Origin: Paragorgia papillata
Lineage: Eukaryota > Cnidaria > Anthozoa > Scleralcyonacea > Coralliidae
Direction: 5' to 3'
NCBI GenBank assembly: GCA_035771165.1
Contig: JAWNZC010000471.1
Span: forward strand, 1,210,001-1,274,000
DNA: 64,000 nt
The notes beneath the pieces were generated by a model. It saw nothing but the letters and a program-made list of their open reading frames with translations. It had not been told where the DNA came from and did not search any database. A program made the position numbers and the translations under genes. Below, piece by piece: positions 1-11,564 of the stretch. The first letter of the stretch is position 1, and every line of letters begins with the position of its first letter.

Positions 1-208
1 TTTAAACTTCGAACATTCAAATGAAGTATCTTTAAACCGCGTGTACAAACAATGTCCTTTAAGTTACCTTGAAGACTACCGACAGCTAGGGTTTCGTCGA
101 GAAAGGTTTCGTTTACGCTTCCGTTAGTACAGTCTAATAATGCTGTAGCAGTTGAGTGAAATTTGCGAAAGCCAAATTGACAATCACTAATTAGTAGCTG
201 AAATTTTG

Positions 209-1920
209 TCAAATAATCATATAGTTGGTCATATAAAATTCTTTCCATGACTTTGCTAACAGCTGGCAAAACAGAAATTGGCCTGTAGTTACCAGGCAAA
301 TTTTTTTGGCCATTATTAATTTATAAAGAGGTGATACTCTTGCCACTTTCCACTCATCAGGAAAAGTGCATAGTGTAATAGCCTGATTAAGGATAAAAGT
401 TAATGAACTGGAGATAGCAAGTGCTACTAGTTTTAAAATTTTACTTGAAATTTTGTCAATGCCAGTGGCTTTTGCACTAGAAAGACCACGCAGGAGATGG
501 TAAATTTTGTTGGTAGTAATTGACTCAAATGATGTGAATTCTGATTTAGGTTTCTTAATATATTCTTGAAAATTGTAATTTGAGGTATCAATTTTGCTAG
601 CTAAGTCAGGACCAATATTTGAAAAGAATTCATTGAAGCCGTCTGCAATGTCTTCAAAATTTGTTAAATTATTTCCACTTATATTCAACTCATTTACTTT
701 TGATGGTTTGTTTTGTCTGCCTCGTAAGTTGTTTATTGTTTTCCAAGCCTCTTTTGGATTATGTTTTTGAACAGCAATTCTCTTGGAGTAATAATCCTTT
801 TTGGCTTTTCTTATTTCTATATTTACTTTATTTCTGGTTTGTTTATACACTACCCAATCTGCTTCAAGGTTTTTCACAATGGCTTTTCTCTTAAATCTAT
901 CCCTCTTATTTATAAGCGTTTTGATCTCACTAGTAATCCAAGGGATTTTTTTTGATCTGATCTTTTTTTGTTGAATGGGTGCATGCTTATTCAGTACTTC
1001 CTCAAACAAATTCTTCCAAATCTCCCACATAGCATTTGGATTATCTGCGAAAAAGTACACATATTCCCAATGCTGACTAAGCAAATCTTCAACAAATTTT
1101 TGGCCATCAAAGTTTTTCATATTCCTAATTTCCACTATGTTTTCATCTTGTTTCTTAGAAATATGGATTTTTCTGATGGCAAATACCAAACTATGATCAC
1201 TGATTCTTGTATGAATGACACCAGAATCTGAGATTTTCTCTGGTGTATTAGTAACTATATGATCAATGAGGCTGGAGGTTGTCATCGTTACCCGAGTAGC
1301 TTCCTTAATTAATTGTGACAATTGATACAATTCATACAGTGATTTTATTTTCTTGGTTGGTGTATCAGATTCTGTTTTAAGCATGTCGCAATTTAAATCA
1401 CCAAGAATATACATTTCTTTATTTTCATCATCAATCGCTTTGATTAATTTTTCAAAATTTTCAAAGAAATCGTGTGTTGAATTTGGTGGTCGATAAATAG
1501 TTGTAACCAAAAATGGTCGACTATGTGGCTTCATAATTTCTACACAAACAGCCTCCAATTCAGAGGGAATAAGATCATTTCTTATTTTATAGTTGATGGA
1601 GCTACGCAAGTAGATACAAACTCCACCCCCATTTCTTGATCTGTCTTTTCTAATAATATCATAGCCATCAAGGTCAATCATATTATCAGCTATATAAATA
1701 TAGCTGATTTAAAAATCAAGTCGTGTCTCATTAAAACCAATCAGGTCAATGTGTTTGTTGGACATTGAGTAACGTATTTCATCAATCTTTTCTTAAAACC
1801 TCTTTCATTGGGAATAGAATTAAGGCTAGTGAAAAAATCGCTACCCACATTTTCATTTGACGGATCTATATCAACTAATTTCTCAGTACTTGACAGACAT
1901 ATTTTAGATAATTTGTGCAC
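209..1920 (-). pseudogene. LINE ORF2 fragment: endonuclease plus RT N-terminus
   Basis: The main open stretch (1681-209, 490 codons) encodes the exonuclease-endonuclease-phosphatase fold of CR1-type ORF2 proteins, followed by the linker and the first RT motifs. The N-terminal part of the endonuclease (IDLIGFNETRLD, containing the catalytic glutamate region) lies upstream at 1770-1725. It is separated by an in-frame TAA and a 1-nt frameshift. Other visible motifs are GGGVCIYLR, TTIYRPPN, ILGDLNCDML and DHSLVFA (endonuclease) and KATGIDKISSKILK plus FPDEWKVARVSPLYK (RT region 0/1). The end of the open frame, after LYK, is out of frame relative to the family. The real frame resumes nearby. Non-functional. 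Confidence 0.9.
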
Positions 1921-2440
1921 TCTTTCTTGTGATGTCCAGCTAGTTGAAAAAAAGGCCGATCATTTCTTCTCAGTACTGGCCTAGTATTACTAGCTCTAGT
2001 TGACGTTAAGAAAGTGCAAAAGGCACTCCCTAGTGCTCTATCCCCTACTTTGTTCAAATGTAAATTTGAGCGGTTCAAAAGAGATTTGTCTATATCATCA
2101 TTATCTATATAATAAATGCATGTTATGCTTTAAACATAAGTGATAGATTAAATTATTATAAGATGCTATTTTACTTGATGGAACTCGACTATCATACCTT
2201 TTGATGACACTGGAAACAGTAACTCTCTCCGCTCGATGCTTCACTTCTTCTATCAGGTCTTTCATCTTCTCAGCCACCTTGTCTGCATCCTCGCGCACCA
2301 GATCATTGGTTCCGACTGTAGAATGATGGTTTCGTACTCGTCGTCGTGGCAATTTTCTTCAAACTTTTGGTCAATTGACTTACAGTGGCACCACTATACG
2401 AGTGGCAAACGGTCTTGCCTCTTGCCGCCCTTTCAATTTT
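1921..2440 (-). pseudogene. LINE ORF1 SGNH/esterase domain fragment
   Basis: Two overlapping minus-strand open stretches, separated by small frameshifts, form the C-terminal half of the SGNH-hydrolase-like esterase domain found in ORF1 of many CR1/L2 LINEs. Visible family motifs are HSYSGATVSQL near 2400, VGTNDLV near 2305 (the block with the conserved N of SGNH) and SNLHLNKVGDRALG near 2060 (the block with the catalytic His). This domain binds and hydrolyses lipid-like esters in vitro in related elements. Its role in retrotransposition is unclear. The N-terminal serine block is not seen. The frame break between IIL and VGTNDL is a single-nucleotide change. Confidence 0.85.
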
Positions 2441-2463
2441 CTATATGTAATAGATAAATCCCG

Positions 2464-2665
2464 AGAACGAGGGATGTATGCTATACACGTCCAAGGGCTT
2501 TATATCGCATACATCCCGACGTTCGAGGGATTTATCTGACTTAATTTATTATTGAGGAGGTTTTCCAACAAAGTTTTGTCTATTTTTTCCACCTTGGACA
2601 AATATTTTCCTTGTTTTTTTCTTCATTTCGTATCTAATTATTATTCAAGGTCTTTATGCGACATA
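2464..2665. repeat. Dispersed MITE-like repeat with hairpin head, copy 1
   Basis: Starts with an inverted repeat (GAGGGATGTATGC and GCATACATCCC around a short variable centre). A ~150-bp tail follows, nearly identical to 8948-9107. The centre of the hairpin differs between the two copies while the arms are preserved. Confidence 0.75.
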
Positions 2666-2718
2666 AAGACCTCGGAAGAACAAAGAAAACCGACTCAATA
2701 ATAAATTAAATATACATA

Positions 2719-2960
2719 GGGAAGCACGGGTAGCGTGTGCTGTTAGGGCGCTGCCTCTCACCGCTGTAGTTAAGCCCAGTTGGACGGGGTTAGTACTTGG
2801 ATGGGTGACCGTCTGGGAATAGCCCCGTTCTCGAACTTGAATTTCATGTGAGTAGAGTTTAGTTGGTCTCTTCTGTGCTCCGAGGGTTTTTCGCAGGGCT
2901 CTGCGGTTTTCCTCCCTCCGTAAAATCAACACTTAGGTCTTAGCTTATGTCGTGCACTTA
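2719..2960 (+). mobile_element. 5S rRNA-derived SINE, copy 1
   Basis: Positions 2770-2820 closely resemble the 5S rRNA internal promoter region (GTTAAGCCCAG, GGGTTAGTACTTGGATGG, GTGACC, TGGGAATA). The flanks are not 5S, and the ~110-bp tail (CTTCTGTGCTCCGAGGG to CGTAAAATCAACAC) recurs in the copy at 55163. That is the structure of a SINE3-type element with a 5S-derived RNA polymerase III promoter. The head carries substitutions, so it is not a working 5S gene. Confidence 0.85.
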
Positions 2961-3027
2961 ACATTAGCCTCTGGGCTCGGATGATTGGGCGACATTCATT
3001 ATTCATTATACAATAAGCTAAATGTTT

Positions 3028-3310
3028 TGCACGTTTTCATTGGTCGAGAGCCATGATCTATTACTGGACAGATGCATAGATTTCGTCACAACTTGTTCCG
3101 ATTGCTGTGAGCCAATGAAAATCGCCACTCCAATGTCACGAACCAATCATATTGCTTGTTTTGTATAGATCATGGATCACGTCAGATGGCGTGCTTTATC
3201 TTTTTCAATGCCCCGGAAGTCCACTCGACTACGTCTAGCTCGTGGGCCACTTTTTTGTTCTTACCAGACAACGGCAAAATGGAATCTATTTGTTAAATAG
3301 ATACATGTTA
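3028..3310. repeat. MITE related to 46320-46660
   Basis: Shares CGTTTTCATTGGT, CCATGATCTATTA, the CACGTCAGAT block and the terminus GACAACGGCAAAATGGAATC with the repeat at 46320-46660. No coding capacity. Confidence 0.6.
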
Positions 3311-3478
3311 AAACGAAAAACAGTCGGTGGCAATCCTCGCTCCTCTGCATAGCTCTTCATTTTAATACTTACCATGTATCTAATAGCGTGTACGCCAGGT
3401 AATTATTATACCTCGGGTCATGCTTTTGATAATTGGTTAAAAGAATTTCTAGGTAATTACTCATCAATCCCGCCAACA

Positions 3479-3900
3479 ATACTATTTATACTTTTCATGA
3501 CTGCACGCAAACTTCGTGTACAACTGTGAGGACAAATCAAAACAAGCGCACGCTAATCTTCGCCCAAAACACTTTGTGAGGTACTGTAAATACAACCTAT
3601 AGTCATCTTGGCATGTAAAATTTATATTGTATCATGTAGCCCAAATAATTAACCTTTCAAAATTTAAATTATACTGGTGATACGCAATTGTCAACGAGCG
3701 AACTATTTATATATTTCATGACTACACGCAAACTTCGTGTTGTTAAGCGACTGTGAGGTTAAGCCAAAACAAACTCAAGATGTTCTTCCACACTTTGTGA
3801 TGTAAATACAACCTATCATGCAACCTTATTCGTGTATATTTGCGAGCCAAATATATTCGGCTACACGTAAACGTCGAGTAGCGGGTCAGCAACCGACAAA
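3479..3900. repeat. Imperfect ~220-bp tandem repeat
   Basis: A block with CATGACTGCACGCAAACTTCGTGT ... CACTTTGTGA ... GTAAATACAACCTAT at 3496-3602 recurs at 3717-3800, and its beginning recurs again near 3860. The motif CTACACGCAAAC also appears near 8833 and 8862. Confidence 0.55.
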
Positions 3901-4216
3901 CCAAAACGTTTCAGAAGAAAGGCTTATCAGAGGAAAATTTCCTCTGATAATATATTTCTTACACGTTTTGCTTTGATAGAGCGCTCCGCTCGAAAGATTA
4001 TTTATTTCAAAAATTTAAAAATTATTTATAAACAGTATTTATTTGCTAAACTTTATATCAATCGCTTACTGACCTTTTCGCTTTGGCCTTTGCTGTAACC
4101 AACTTACATGCATGCAATGTTGACATTGTTGTCTCTCTTTTTATACCACTGTGACCTCTTGTATTCCCCTACCATGACCAGACGGAAATTCTGCGTGTTT
4201 GTTTTAGACGCCGCTG

Positions 4217-4796
4217 TAGGCCCCGTTTACACGAGACCAGACGAATGTTTTTCTGGAGGAAAATTCGACCCGCCTATCCGCTCAAATTTTTGACTCGAAT
4301 CCGGTCGAATTTTCGTCCACCTACGAAAGCGGACGAATTGCGATTTGTGCCGGATAAATATTCGTTCGGTACCGTGTAAACGGTAAAGATCTGCTTTTTC
4401 ATTGTGCTCCATCAAGGAAAATAGATCCTTGGAAGAAGAAAGTTGTTTTATATTGCTATCAGTGCTTCTGTGAACAACTATTTCGGCTGTCGAGATCCTG
4501 AACGCGGCCTTTTAGGCAATTCCCGACATAATTACCTTTCCAAACGATCAACGCATATCACAAGACCAATCCCCACTATTTACTAACCATTTACCCTCGT
4601 TAACCCAAAAAGTTTACCCAATAACCCCGACAGTTCTCTTTGAACTTACAGACGTCTATTACAAATATACGACTCCGTGTAAACGGAAATATTAAGTGAA
4701 CGAATATTTTAGCGGACCGTGTAAACGTATAACCAACCATCCAAACGAATTTTCATCCGGATAGAAATTCGTTTGGTCTCGTGTAAACGGGGCCTA
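4217..4796. mobile_element. TIR MITE starting GGCCCCGTTTACACG, TA duplication
   Basis: Ends are inverted (GGCCCCGTTTACACGAGACC at 4219 and its complement ending at 4794), flanked by TA on both sides. The internal sequence has no coding potential. It contains further GTGTAAACG motifs at about 4375, 4675 and 4722. The TA target and TIR suggest a Tc1/mariner-type or similar non-autonomous element. Confidence 0.75.
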
Positions 4797-4946
4797 AATG
4801 CATAAATTGCCAGTGCTGTTGACAAAATTGTTGTAGATCTGTGTACACAGCCAGAAATCTCACAGACTTGTTACAACCTGCAGGATTTTCGGGCTTGTTA
4901 CAAGCTGTTGACAAGTTGCAACAAGCCTGTTGATTTCATCATGCTC

Positions 4947-6259
4947 TAGCCTGCGTAGCTGGCGGTTTTAAGGGGTTGGGGTCTCGCGGGCGAGGGAGAA
5001 AAAGCGGGCGGAAGAGCGCGCGGGCGGAAGAGCGGAGCTGGAAATACCGCCTGCCACAAAACGTGGTGTTTTTGAATTACCCGTCCACTGGTGAACGGAA
5101 AATACTGATTGGTTAGTATTTTAAGCTGTTGTCTATAACTGTCATCAATCAAACCACGGTGATCAAACGATTTTGGCTCACGCGAGGCGTTGAATCGTTG
5201 ATAGTCATCAACGTGGCCGTGAAAGAAGTGTGTTGTTAAAGCGTTGGAAACATTGAATATTTTGAGAACTTTCACCCGAGTAGTGTTCGTGTCTAACACC
5301 TCGTCAACGCTTAAACTTGCGAGGATTTCGTCAGTCCTAGGAGTGTTATCCTCGATGGCTGACCGCGCAGTTGCTGCGCTTGTTATACTCGCAAATGCTA
5401 AGCTTTTTCTCGACGTGTTCCTTTTGCTAATACGTTCGCTAGCTTTGAATCCTTTCTTAATTTGTGGGCTACGATCAGGTGAAGAAACACTTGACGGTAA
5501 TTGTCGCTTGTATCTAGTTGGGCTGACAGGCGAGTTGTGGTTTGTATCCGCTTTTATTTGCTGAGTCTTGCGAAAGCTTTGAGTCGTTTAAAACTGTTTT
5601 TGATGAAATTATACAGCTCACAGGCATACCTTATCTTTCGCGCACATGCCTTGCAAACCCGTTCAGACTGATTGGAAGACTTGTCCACCAAAAATCCTAG
5701 GTTAATCCTGTAGCGTCGGCATGTCCTCGCAGCCCTTTGAATGTCTAAAGAGATTTTCAGTTGAAATATACGATATTTTCTCAAAATCACCGTATTTGAC
5801 TTTCAGGGAACATTCACGTAACCTGCAAAAATCGTTGGCACTCTGAACGTTCGGTTTTCTTCCTTTTTTTACTTTTTCCGTTGGAGTTTGCATTCGCCGC
5901 TTGTATACAAGCACACAAGTTTGACAGATTCACACCTGAATGATTTTCGATAGACGATACTATTATTATTGTCTTGAAAGCAACGTGCAAGCTATCGAAT
6001 TACAAACTCAATTACAAACTATCGTATGATTGGTTAGTTTTAATTAGATTTAGGATGTGTTAGTTAGGGGCGATATTCAAAAACACCAGGTTTTGAGGCA
6101 GGCGGTTTTTCCAGCTCCCGCTCTTCCGCCCGCCCGCTCTTCCGCCCGCCCGCTTTTTCTCCCTCGCCCGCTTTTTCTCGCTCGCCCGCTTCTTCGCCCT
6201 CACCCGCTTCTTCACCAAGACCCCAACCCCTTATTAAAAACCGCCAGCTACGCAGGCTA
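4947..6259 (-). mobile_element. MULE-like DNA transposon, 9-bp target duplication
   Basis: Terminal inverted repeats begin TAGCCTGCGTAGCTGGCGG at 4947 and end with the complement at 6259. They continue through GC-rich tandem words (GGGCGGAAGAGC type) to about 5075 and from about 6072. The flanks show a 9-bp direct duplication ATCATGCTC (4938-4946 and 6260-6268). Long TIRs with subterminal repeats and 9-bp duplications are Mutator-like traits. No DDE transposase is seen. A minus-strand zinc-finger gene remnant occupies the middle. Confidence 0.8.
5095..5914 (-). pseudogene. Zinc-finger (ZAD-like) protein fragment in the MULE-like element
   Basis: Minus-strand coding is visible in pieces. 5914-5705 includes FCRLRECSLKVKYGDF and STENLFRHSK. 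After a frameshift, about 5690-5580 has ERVCKACARKIRYACELYNFI. After another shift near 5575 a third piece runs down to about 5085 (for example KSLAFASITSAATARSAIED and ALTTHFFHGHVDDYQRFNA). The paired C-x2-C motifs with the intervening LF and LY/FI residues resemble a ZAD-type zinc-binding module. The downstream part looks like a basic, low-complexity linker. Identity of the full protein is unknown. No catalytic transposase domain is visible. Confidence 0.55.
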
Positions 6260-6599
6260 ATCATGCTCTAACAGACTTGTTAGAACAGATCTGTTACAAC
6301 ATGTTGGCAGCAGAGCCGTAACAAGTTGTTGGGACAAGTTGTAATAGACCTGTTGACAACATGGAATATCAGATCTGATAGAACAACTTGTAGCAAGTCT
6401 GATGAAGTCAACAAGGTTGTTCCAACTTGTTCCAACAGGCTTGTCGCAAGATGTTATTGCCAAGCTTGCACCAAGTTGACAACAGCTTGCGACGGACTTG
6501 TTAATAACAACCTGTGTTTCGTTTGTCACAACAAATTGGAACAAGTCTGCATTCAACCTCAAATAAAATCCTTACAATTTATGGGCGTTTTGCTGTGTG

Positions 6600-8270
6600 T
6601 GTTTTAGCTTTTTAGCGCAGACAAATTAATTTATGGTTGCTTTATCACGTTCGATCGAACACAAATTGGTTGTGGTGTTATTTTATTACGAGTGTAAACA
6701 GGTAATTTTTGGAGAAGGAAAATTTCGAGTGTAGAATATATACATTGTAAATATAAAAGGTTTACTGTTTTGATTACTCAGTTCCCCCAAAGCTGCTATA
6801 AGTATAACACGATTGTTTTCCTAATAAATCAATACTGCACGGGACTACCGTTACAGACATGAACAAATATTATATTAAATAGCCGTTCACTTGAAGCAGA
6901 GAGAACGTTTATTTAGTGTTTTATATTACGTCTTTGTGAATGTGTAAAACGTCAAAACGTTTTTTGTGAACGAAAAAGTGTTTGAAACAAAGAAAAAATA
7001 AACAATATTCAATAACTATAGTTGTTCAGGAGAAAGACGGCACAACATTATTCAAACACGGTCAAAAGTCGGTTTCTGATATCACAACACACTGACTACG
7101 AAGACAGCCATAGCGGCCAGGCATGTCGAGACATGTCGACTTATCAAAGCTATAGAAACGTTAATACGATCATAATGCACATATTTATCACTTCAATCTT
7201 ATGTTCAAGTTCACAACAGGCATATTTTGGGGTTTATAACCACAAAAAAGAACTTAGCTCAAAATATCTTTAAAACTGTTTCCTTTAATACGGCCACGGC
7301 ACTTCACGGCAAGGATTTTCTTATTAGCGATTTTCGGCGAACGTATAAAACTGCTTGTGTGATTGATTTGTTACACGCCCTGTTTGTATTTCCAATTTAA
7401 TCTTTGTGGGCAAGTTCTGTTTGTCCAAAATATCTTTGAGTTTCAAAGTGTTTCTTTCGAAGCTTGTAAATAAAGTTCGAAGCTTCGAGGCTAAAAACAG
7501 GAAGTAATGAGCTTGCATCAGCTTATGCTCAGAGAGCCAATCGCATGCGAGAAAATACAATCACCAGCCAATGAGAATGAGATCACGAAAACAAACTTGC
7601 GTCACCATGGACGACGTTGGCTAAATTTTATTTTTCACAGTTTGAAAGTTGAAACAGACTGGCCATCCACGATTCCACGGATAAAAGTCTATCGGTTTTG
7701 ATCGAGACATGATATGTGACTGAAATATGGCTCTGGTTCATGTTCAATCATCATTCGTTCACCGTTTGGAAGAAGTTCTCATTGGATTTGAGGAATGATA
7801 ACAGTCGTTGGCAACATTCAAGAACAGCGAGAACAAGTGTGTTGGGAGTGGCAGTTCATTTCTATTTTTAATTTACTTTCAAGTATCTATGCAAGTGCGT
7901 ACTGTTAAAAGGGACTGAACTGGTCCGCTGGTCCAGCACTCAACGAGAAATGTCAACGGTGTGATCAGACTGGAACTTTCAGAGTGCCAACCACGAATGA
8001 AGCGGAGGCTGAGGAGTACCAACGTTCAAAAAGAAGCGGTATATTTATGTTATTATCTGTTACTTATACCTTTAGTGTTGAGTTTATTCATGCATGCAGT
8101 TAAATATATTGTGGTTATTTTGCATGAACGTACTAAAACATTCAAATAAGCGAGTGAACTCGCTTTCATCGGTGGACTAAATTTTTGCAATGTATTGAAT
8201 TGTCTTCTGTAAAATAAAATTACTTTGATAGATATTTGCAGTTGTGTAAATTATATTTGACTTGTCTATA
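6600..8270. other. No supported gene
   Basis: AT-rich sequence with only short open frames lacking recognisable domains. No strong repeat pairing was found within the window. Confidence 0.5.
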
Positions 8271-8376
8271 TTCTATCTGAATTAGATTCCTTAAGTATAG
8301 AAATCACGAAAGTATCACAGGGTGTGATAATTTCGTTATTTCTATACTTAAGAAATCTAATAATTCAGATAGAATC
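8271..8376. repeat. Foldback palindrome
   Basis: Arms TCTATCTGAATTAGATT ... CTTAAGTATAGAAAT pair with ATTTCTATACTTAAG ... ATTCAGATAGA around a short centre near 8323 (TATCACAGGGTGTGATA). A few mismatches. No coding. Confidence 0.75.
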
Positions 8377-8404
8377 AGTGCATGAACAACGCGAGAATAA
8401 CGCG

Positions 8405-8745
8405 TGTTTCATCAAGCTTGTTACAACTTGTCAACTGCAGACTTGTTACGGTTTGTGTTCACAAGTTGTTACAGGTCTGATGACGACAATATTGTTACGA
8501 TCTGTTCACAACAAGCTTGCAGCAAGTTGTTGGAACAAGTTGTTACTGGTCTGATGATGACAATATTGTTCCGGCTTGTCAGAACAACTTGCAACAAGCC
8601 TGTAAACAACCCGTTGCAGATTTGTCACGACAAACCGGAACAAGGCATGCGAACGCATCCGGATATCGGCTTGTTCATGACAAGTTGTAACAGACAGGCT
8701 GCAGACCTGTTACAACATGTGCGTTTCCGGCTGTGTAGTTTTGCA
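8405..8745. repeat. Repeat of CAACTTGTTACAAC-type words
   Basis: Same degenerate word family as 4806-4937/6269-6560, including a duplicated segment (CTGATGACGACAATATTGTT near 8478 and CTGATGATGACAATATTGTT near 8552). Confidence 0.65.
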
Positions 8746-8867
8746 GTTTCGGTAGAATAATCGTTTATTTATAATATTTGTTAAGTATCACGCTTTATTT
8801 TTTTCAATCAAAAGTGATACACGTGCAGTCAACTACACGCAAACTGCGTGTAGCGGACTACACACAA

Positions 8868-9107
8868 ACTGAGAACGAGGGATGTATGCTATATAAAGAC
8901 CCGAGGACGCTGCGCGTCCTCGGGCTTTATATCGCATACATCCCAACGTTCGAGGGATTTATCTGACTTAATTTATTAATCGAGGAGGTTTTCCAACAAA
9001 GTTTTGTCTATTTTTTCACCGTGATTTTTTCCACTTGGACAAAGATTTTCCTTGTTTTTTTCTTCATTTCGTATCTAATTATTATTCAAGGTCTTTATGC
9101 GAATATG
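8868..9107. repeat. Dispersed MITE-like repeat, copy 2
   Basis: Same tail as 2464-2665. The hairpin head is longer here and has a self-complementary core (CCGAGGACGCTGCGCGTCCTCGG) that is absent from copy 1. Confidence 0.8.
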
Positions 9108-9594
9108 CGTGAGTTTACATTAGATCAATGGTAATCATTGAACCGGTCATATTAAATTATTATTTAAAACAAAACAATCTGTCTTACTTTTGCATAAAAG
9201 ATCGCGTCAAGCGCTTGTAATGATTTACACTGAAAGCGGTTTAGATATATAAATGGCGATTGCATTTCAAATAAAGATAGTTACCATAAAAAATTGTCAG
9301 CCTTTACACACACGATGCATAGCCACATTTGGCATAAAGCCTCCATCCTCGGTATATAACTCTTACTTATTTCGATTGTCGATTGTTTGTTTCAACACTG
9401 CCTACGCAGTAACTGTCTAGGAATATTATTATTATTGTAGTTCAGAACTACAATAAGACTCTTATCATGAAAACGGCCCGGGCCGTTCAGCAACAAACAT
9501 AAATAATATACCCATGTATATTATTTCAAATAATCCAGCAGGCCTCTTGAGTCGTTCCACAAGAAATCAATGACCAACCGTGCATGCATTAACT

Positions 9595-9870
9595 CTTTCC
9601 TGTCCGAATTGGTCTTTAGTACTCTATTGATGGTTTGCAATCAATCTCTTGAGATTTGGAAGACAAAGAAACGGCGGCCATGTTGGAGGAAAACATACTC
9701 CAAATACAATAGCTGCTAATGAGATTCTTTTGTTAAAGTTCCTCCAACATGGCCGCCATGACGTCAAGTGCAAACCAAGAATTCTGGCTAACGAGACGAT
9801 TTTATTCACTGCATGGGCTCTGGGGAAGTCCTCGGACAGGAACGATTTTTTACAAACTATGGCCTGTTAA
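9595..9870. mobile_element. MITE with CGGCCATGTTGGAGG arms, filled site
   Basis: The element (about 9632-9780) has inverted GGTTTGCA/TGCAAACC ends and inner arms GGCGGCCATGTTGGAGGA/TCCTCCAACATGGCCGCC. A second copy of its outer flanks without the insert lies at 10025-10135, and a second copy of the element lies at 13670-13815. Confidence 0.7.
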
Positions 9871-10139
9871 CATGAGCCGGGCTAGCCCGGTTAACTGGGC
9901 TTACTCGATTGATTATGATCTTACTGTGGTTTTGAAACTCGCATAAACTAAATGTACAAAGAAGATTGGTTTAGTTGTAAATCCTAAACCTAACGTTGAT
10001 TAAATTATTTTTTGTGTCCGAGGAAAGAATTTCGTGACTGTCCGAATTGGTCTTTAGTATTTTGTTCTGGTTAACGCAGTAACACCAGACGATTTTATTC
10101 ACCTCTGGGGAAGCCCTCGCACAGGAACGAGTTATTAAT

Positions 10140-11560
10140 AAAGTAAGAAAATCGCTTTGTATTTACATAAATATTATTTTTTCCTGCGATAAGTACATGT
10201 CAGTGGTCGCTACCATTAGCAGAAGGACCCATCAAATTCCGCCATTTTGAAAGTGAAAATGGGATTTTTTGGCCAGCACCCGCAGTCCAGTTATATATAT
10301 AGGTCAGTGGTCAGAGCCCATAGAGATCATATAAATACTAAACCGCGGGTAACCAATTGAACGCCGCCATCTTGGAGGCAAACATTAGGCGCGTTGGTGG
10401 CAAAGGACTGGGTCTAGTACATTTGCCATCCAATTGACTGAAATATCATAGGTAATGGCGGCTGCCATGTGGTTACCAAATTTTCCCGCCAATGCCCCCT
10501 CTAGTATTTAAATCGTACGAGTCTGGGTACGAGATTGTATCTGACCACGATCTGACGTAGCAACCATTCTGTGAATTTTTGTTAAAATTAGCTTTTTAAT
10601 TTCACGCATGTAAAATTCTGAATACAGATATACTCTTTATTAAAACATTTCCAATAGTCATCAAAAGTGCCTATCTCCCCTTTGGGGATTTTAATTTTTA
10701 CATCTTCGTAATCTTTTCGTTCTCCTACGCAAAATTGCAATTAATATATCTCGCCGTTCTAAAATTTCATTTTCATGGACCTTTCGGTTGTTTCAACGGG
10801 TAGCTGACAAAAAAATTCTCAACCTTTTTCGGCAAGCGAAATTGTGCTATTTTACCAAACCTTTTGGACGTCATAATAAAGCAACTTTTCTTCAAATAGC
10901 TGAGGGTATCTCGTTTGTTTCGTTATATTATGTCCATGCTCGCACCCAGGGCAATGTAATATATTCAATGACTCAATGAATCCTAGAATCTAGCATAGAG
11001 ATCATAAAAAAAACTAGAGGGGGCATTGGGGGGAAACTCATGCAGGAACGAAATCACACACAGAATATAAAGCGGTTTGAAAGTTAGCCGCGCCCGTAAG
11101 CAAACTTTCAGGGCACCGCAATCAAGAATTGTGAAACTTGGCCCTGGAGCCTCGTTTTCATGAAGCGTGACGTAATTATCGAAAAGGTCTTAATACATGC
11201 ATTTGGTATCTTCGAATAAATCGACTGTGCTTCGTCGACTTGTACTTCTGTTAGCGTTCAAGACGTTGAATACCGGCAACTTCTCTTCGTATTGTTTAAA
11301 ACCGCTTCCGGTAAGTGTTTTGAATACTTGTTACATATACATCTCTTCATCGTCCAAGCAGCCATCAAAACGACCAGCTCAAAATCAGGTATTGGCCGTA
11401 ATAACTTTCCAAGCCGCTTAGGCCTATGGAATTAAGGTATCAGTATTTTGAAGAGCCGATGAGGCTTTTTTTCATTATTCATTATTTTAGTTGCGTGTCA
11501 AGTATAGATAATTTTCGCCAATTTTTCTGTTGAATCAGTTGCAAGAAAGTGATACATGTC
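10140..11560. other. No supported gene; scattered repeat words
   Basis: Contains GCCGCCATCTTGG/CCATGTGG-type MITE fragments near 10360-10470 and a GCATAGAGATCAT block at 10994 similar to 10320. Open frames are short and unrecognised. Confidence 0.4.
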
Positions 11561-11564
11561 ATAG

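Larger units (their letters stand above)
1..2445 (-). mobile_element. CR1-like LINE, decayed, both ORFs partial
   Basis: The minus strand reads in order as an SGNH-esterase ORF1, an apurinic-type endonuclease and the beginning of a reverse transcriptase, which is the layout of CR1/L2-clade LINEs. The reading frame shifts several times (near 2325, 1920 and 1795) and there is an in-frame stop upstream of 1681, so the copy is dead. Reverse-transcriptase coding (residues like QFGFRKFHSTATALL) persists into about 205-95. It then gives way near the window edge to a line resembling the start of another endonuclease (GLKILHLNVRSL), suggesting a second copy or a rearranged junction. The catalytic half of the RT is outside the window. 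Confidence 0.9.
4806..6560. repeat. Repeat rich in ACTTGTTACAAC motifs, split by MULE-like element
   Basis: 4806-4937 and 6269-6560 consist of degenerate repeats of TTGTTACAAC/GACAAGTTG-type words. They were one block before the 4947-6259 insertion, as the duplicated ATCATGCTC shows. A related block is at 8405-8745. Confidence 0.65.

Noticed and set aside
661..894. Plus-strand hydrophobic frames over 661-1231
   Set aside because: Antisense shadows of the LINE ORF2.
2719..2840. Functional 5S rRNA gene
   Set aside because: Only the internal promoter segment matches. The 5' and 3' stems do not, and a SINE tail follows.
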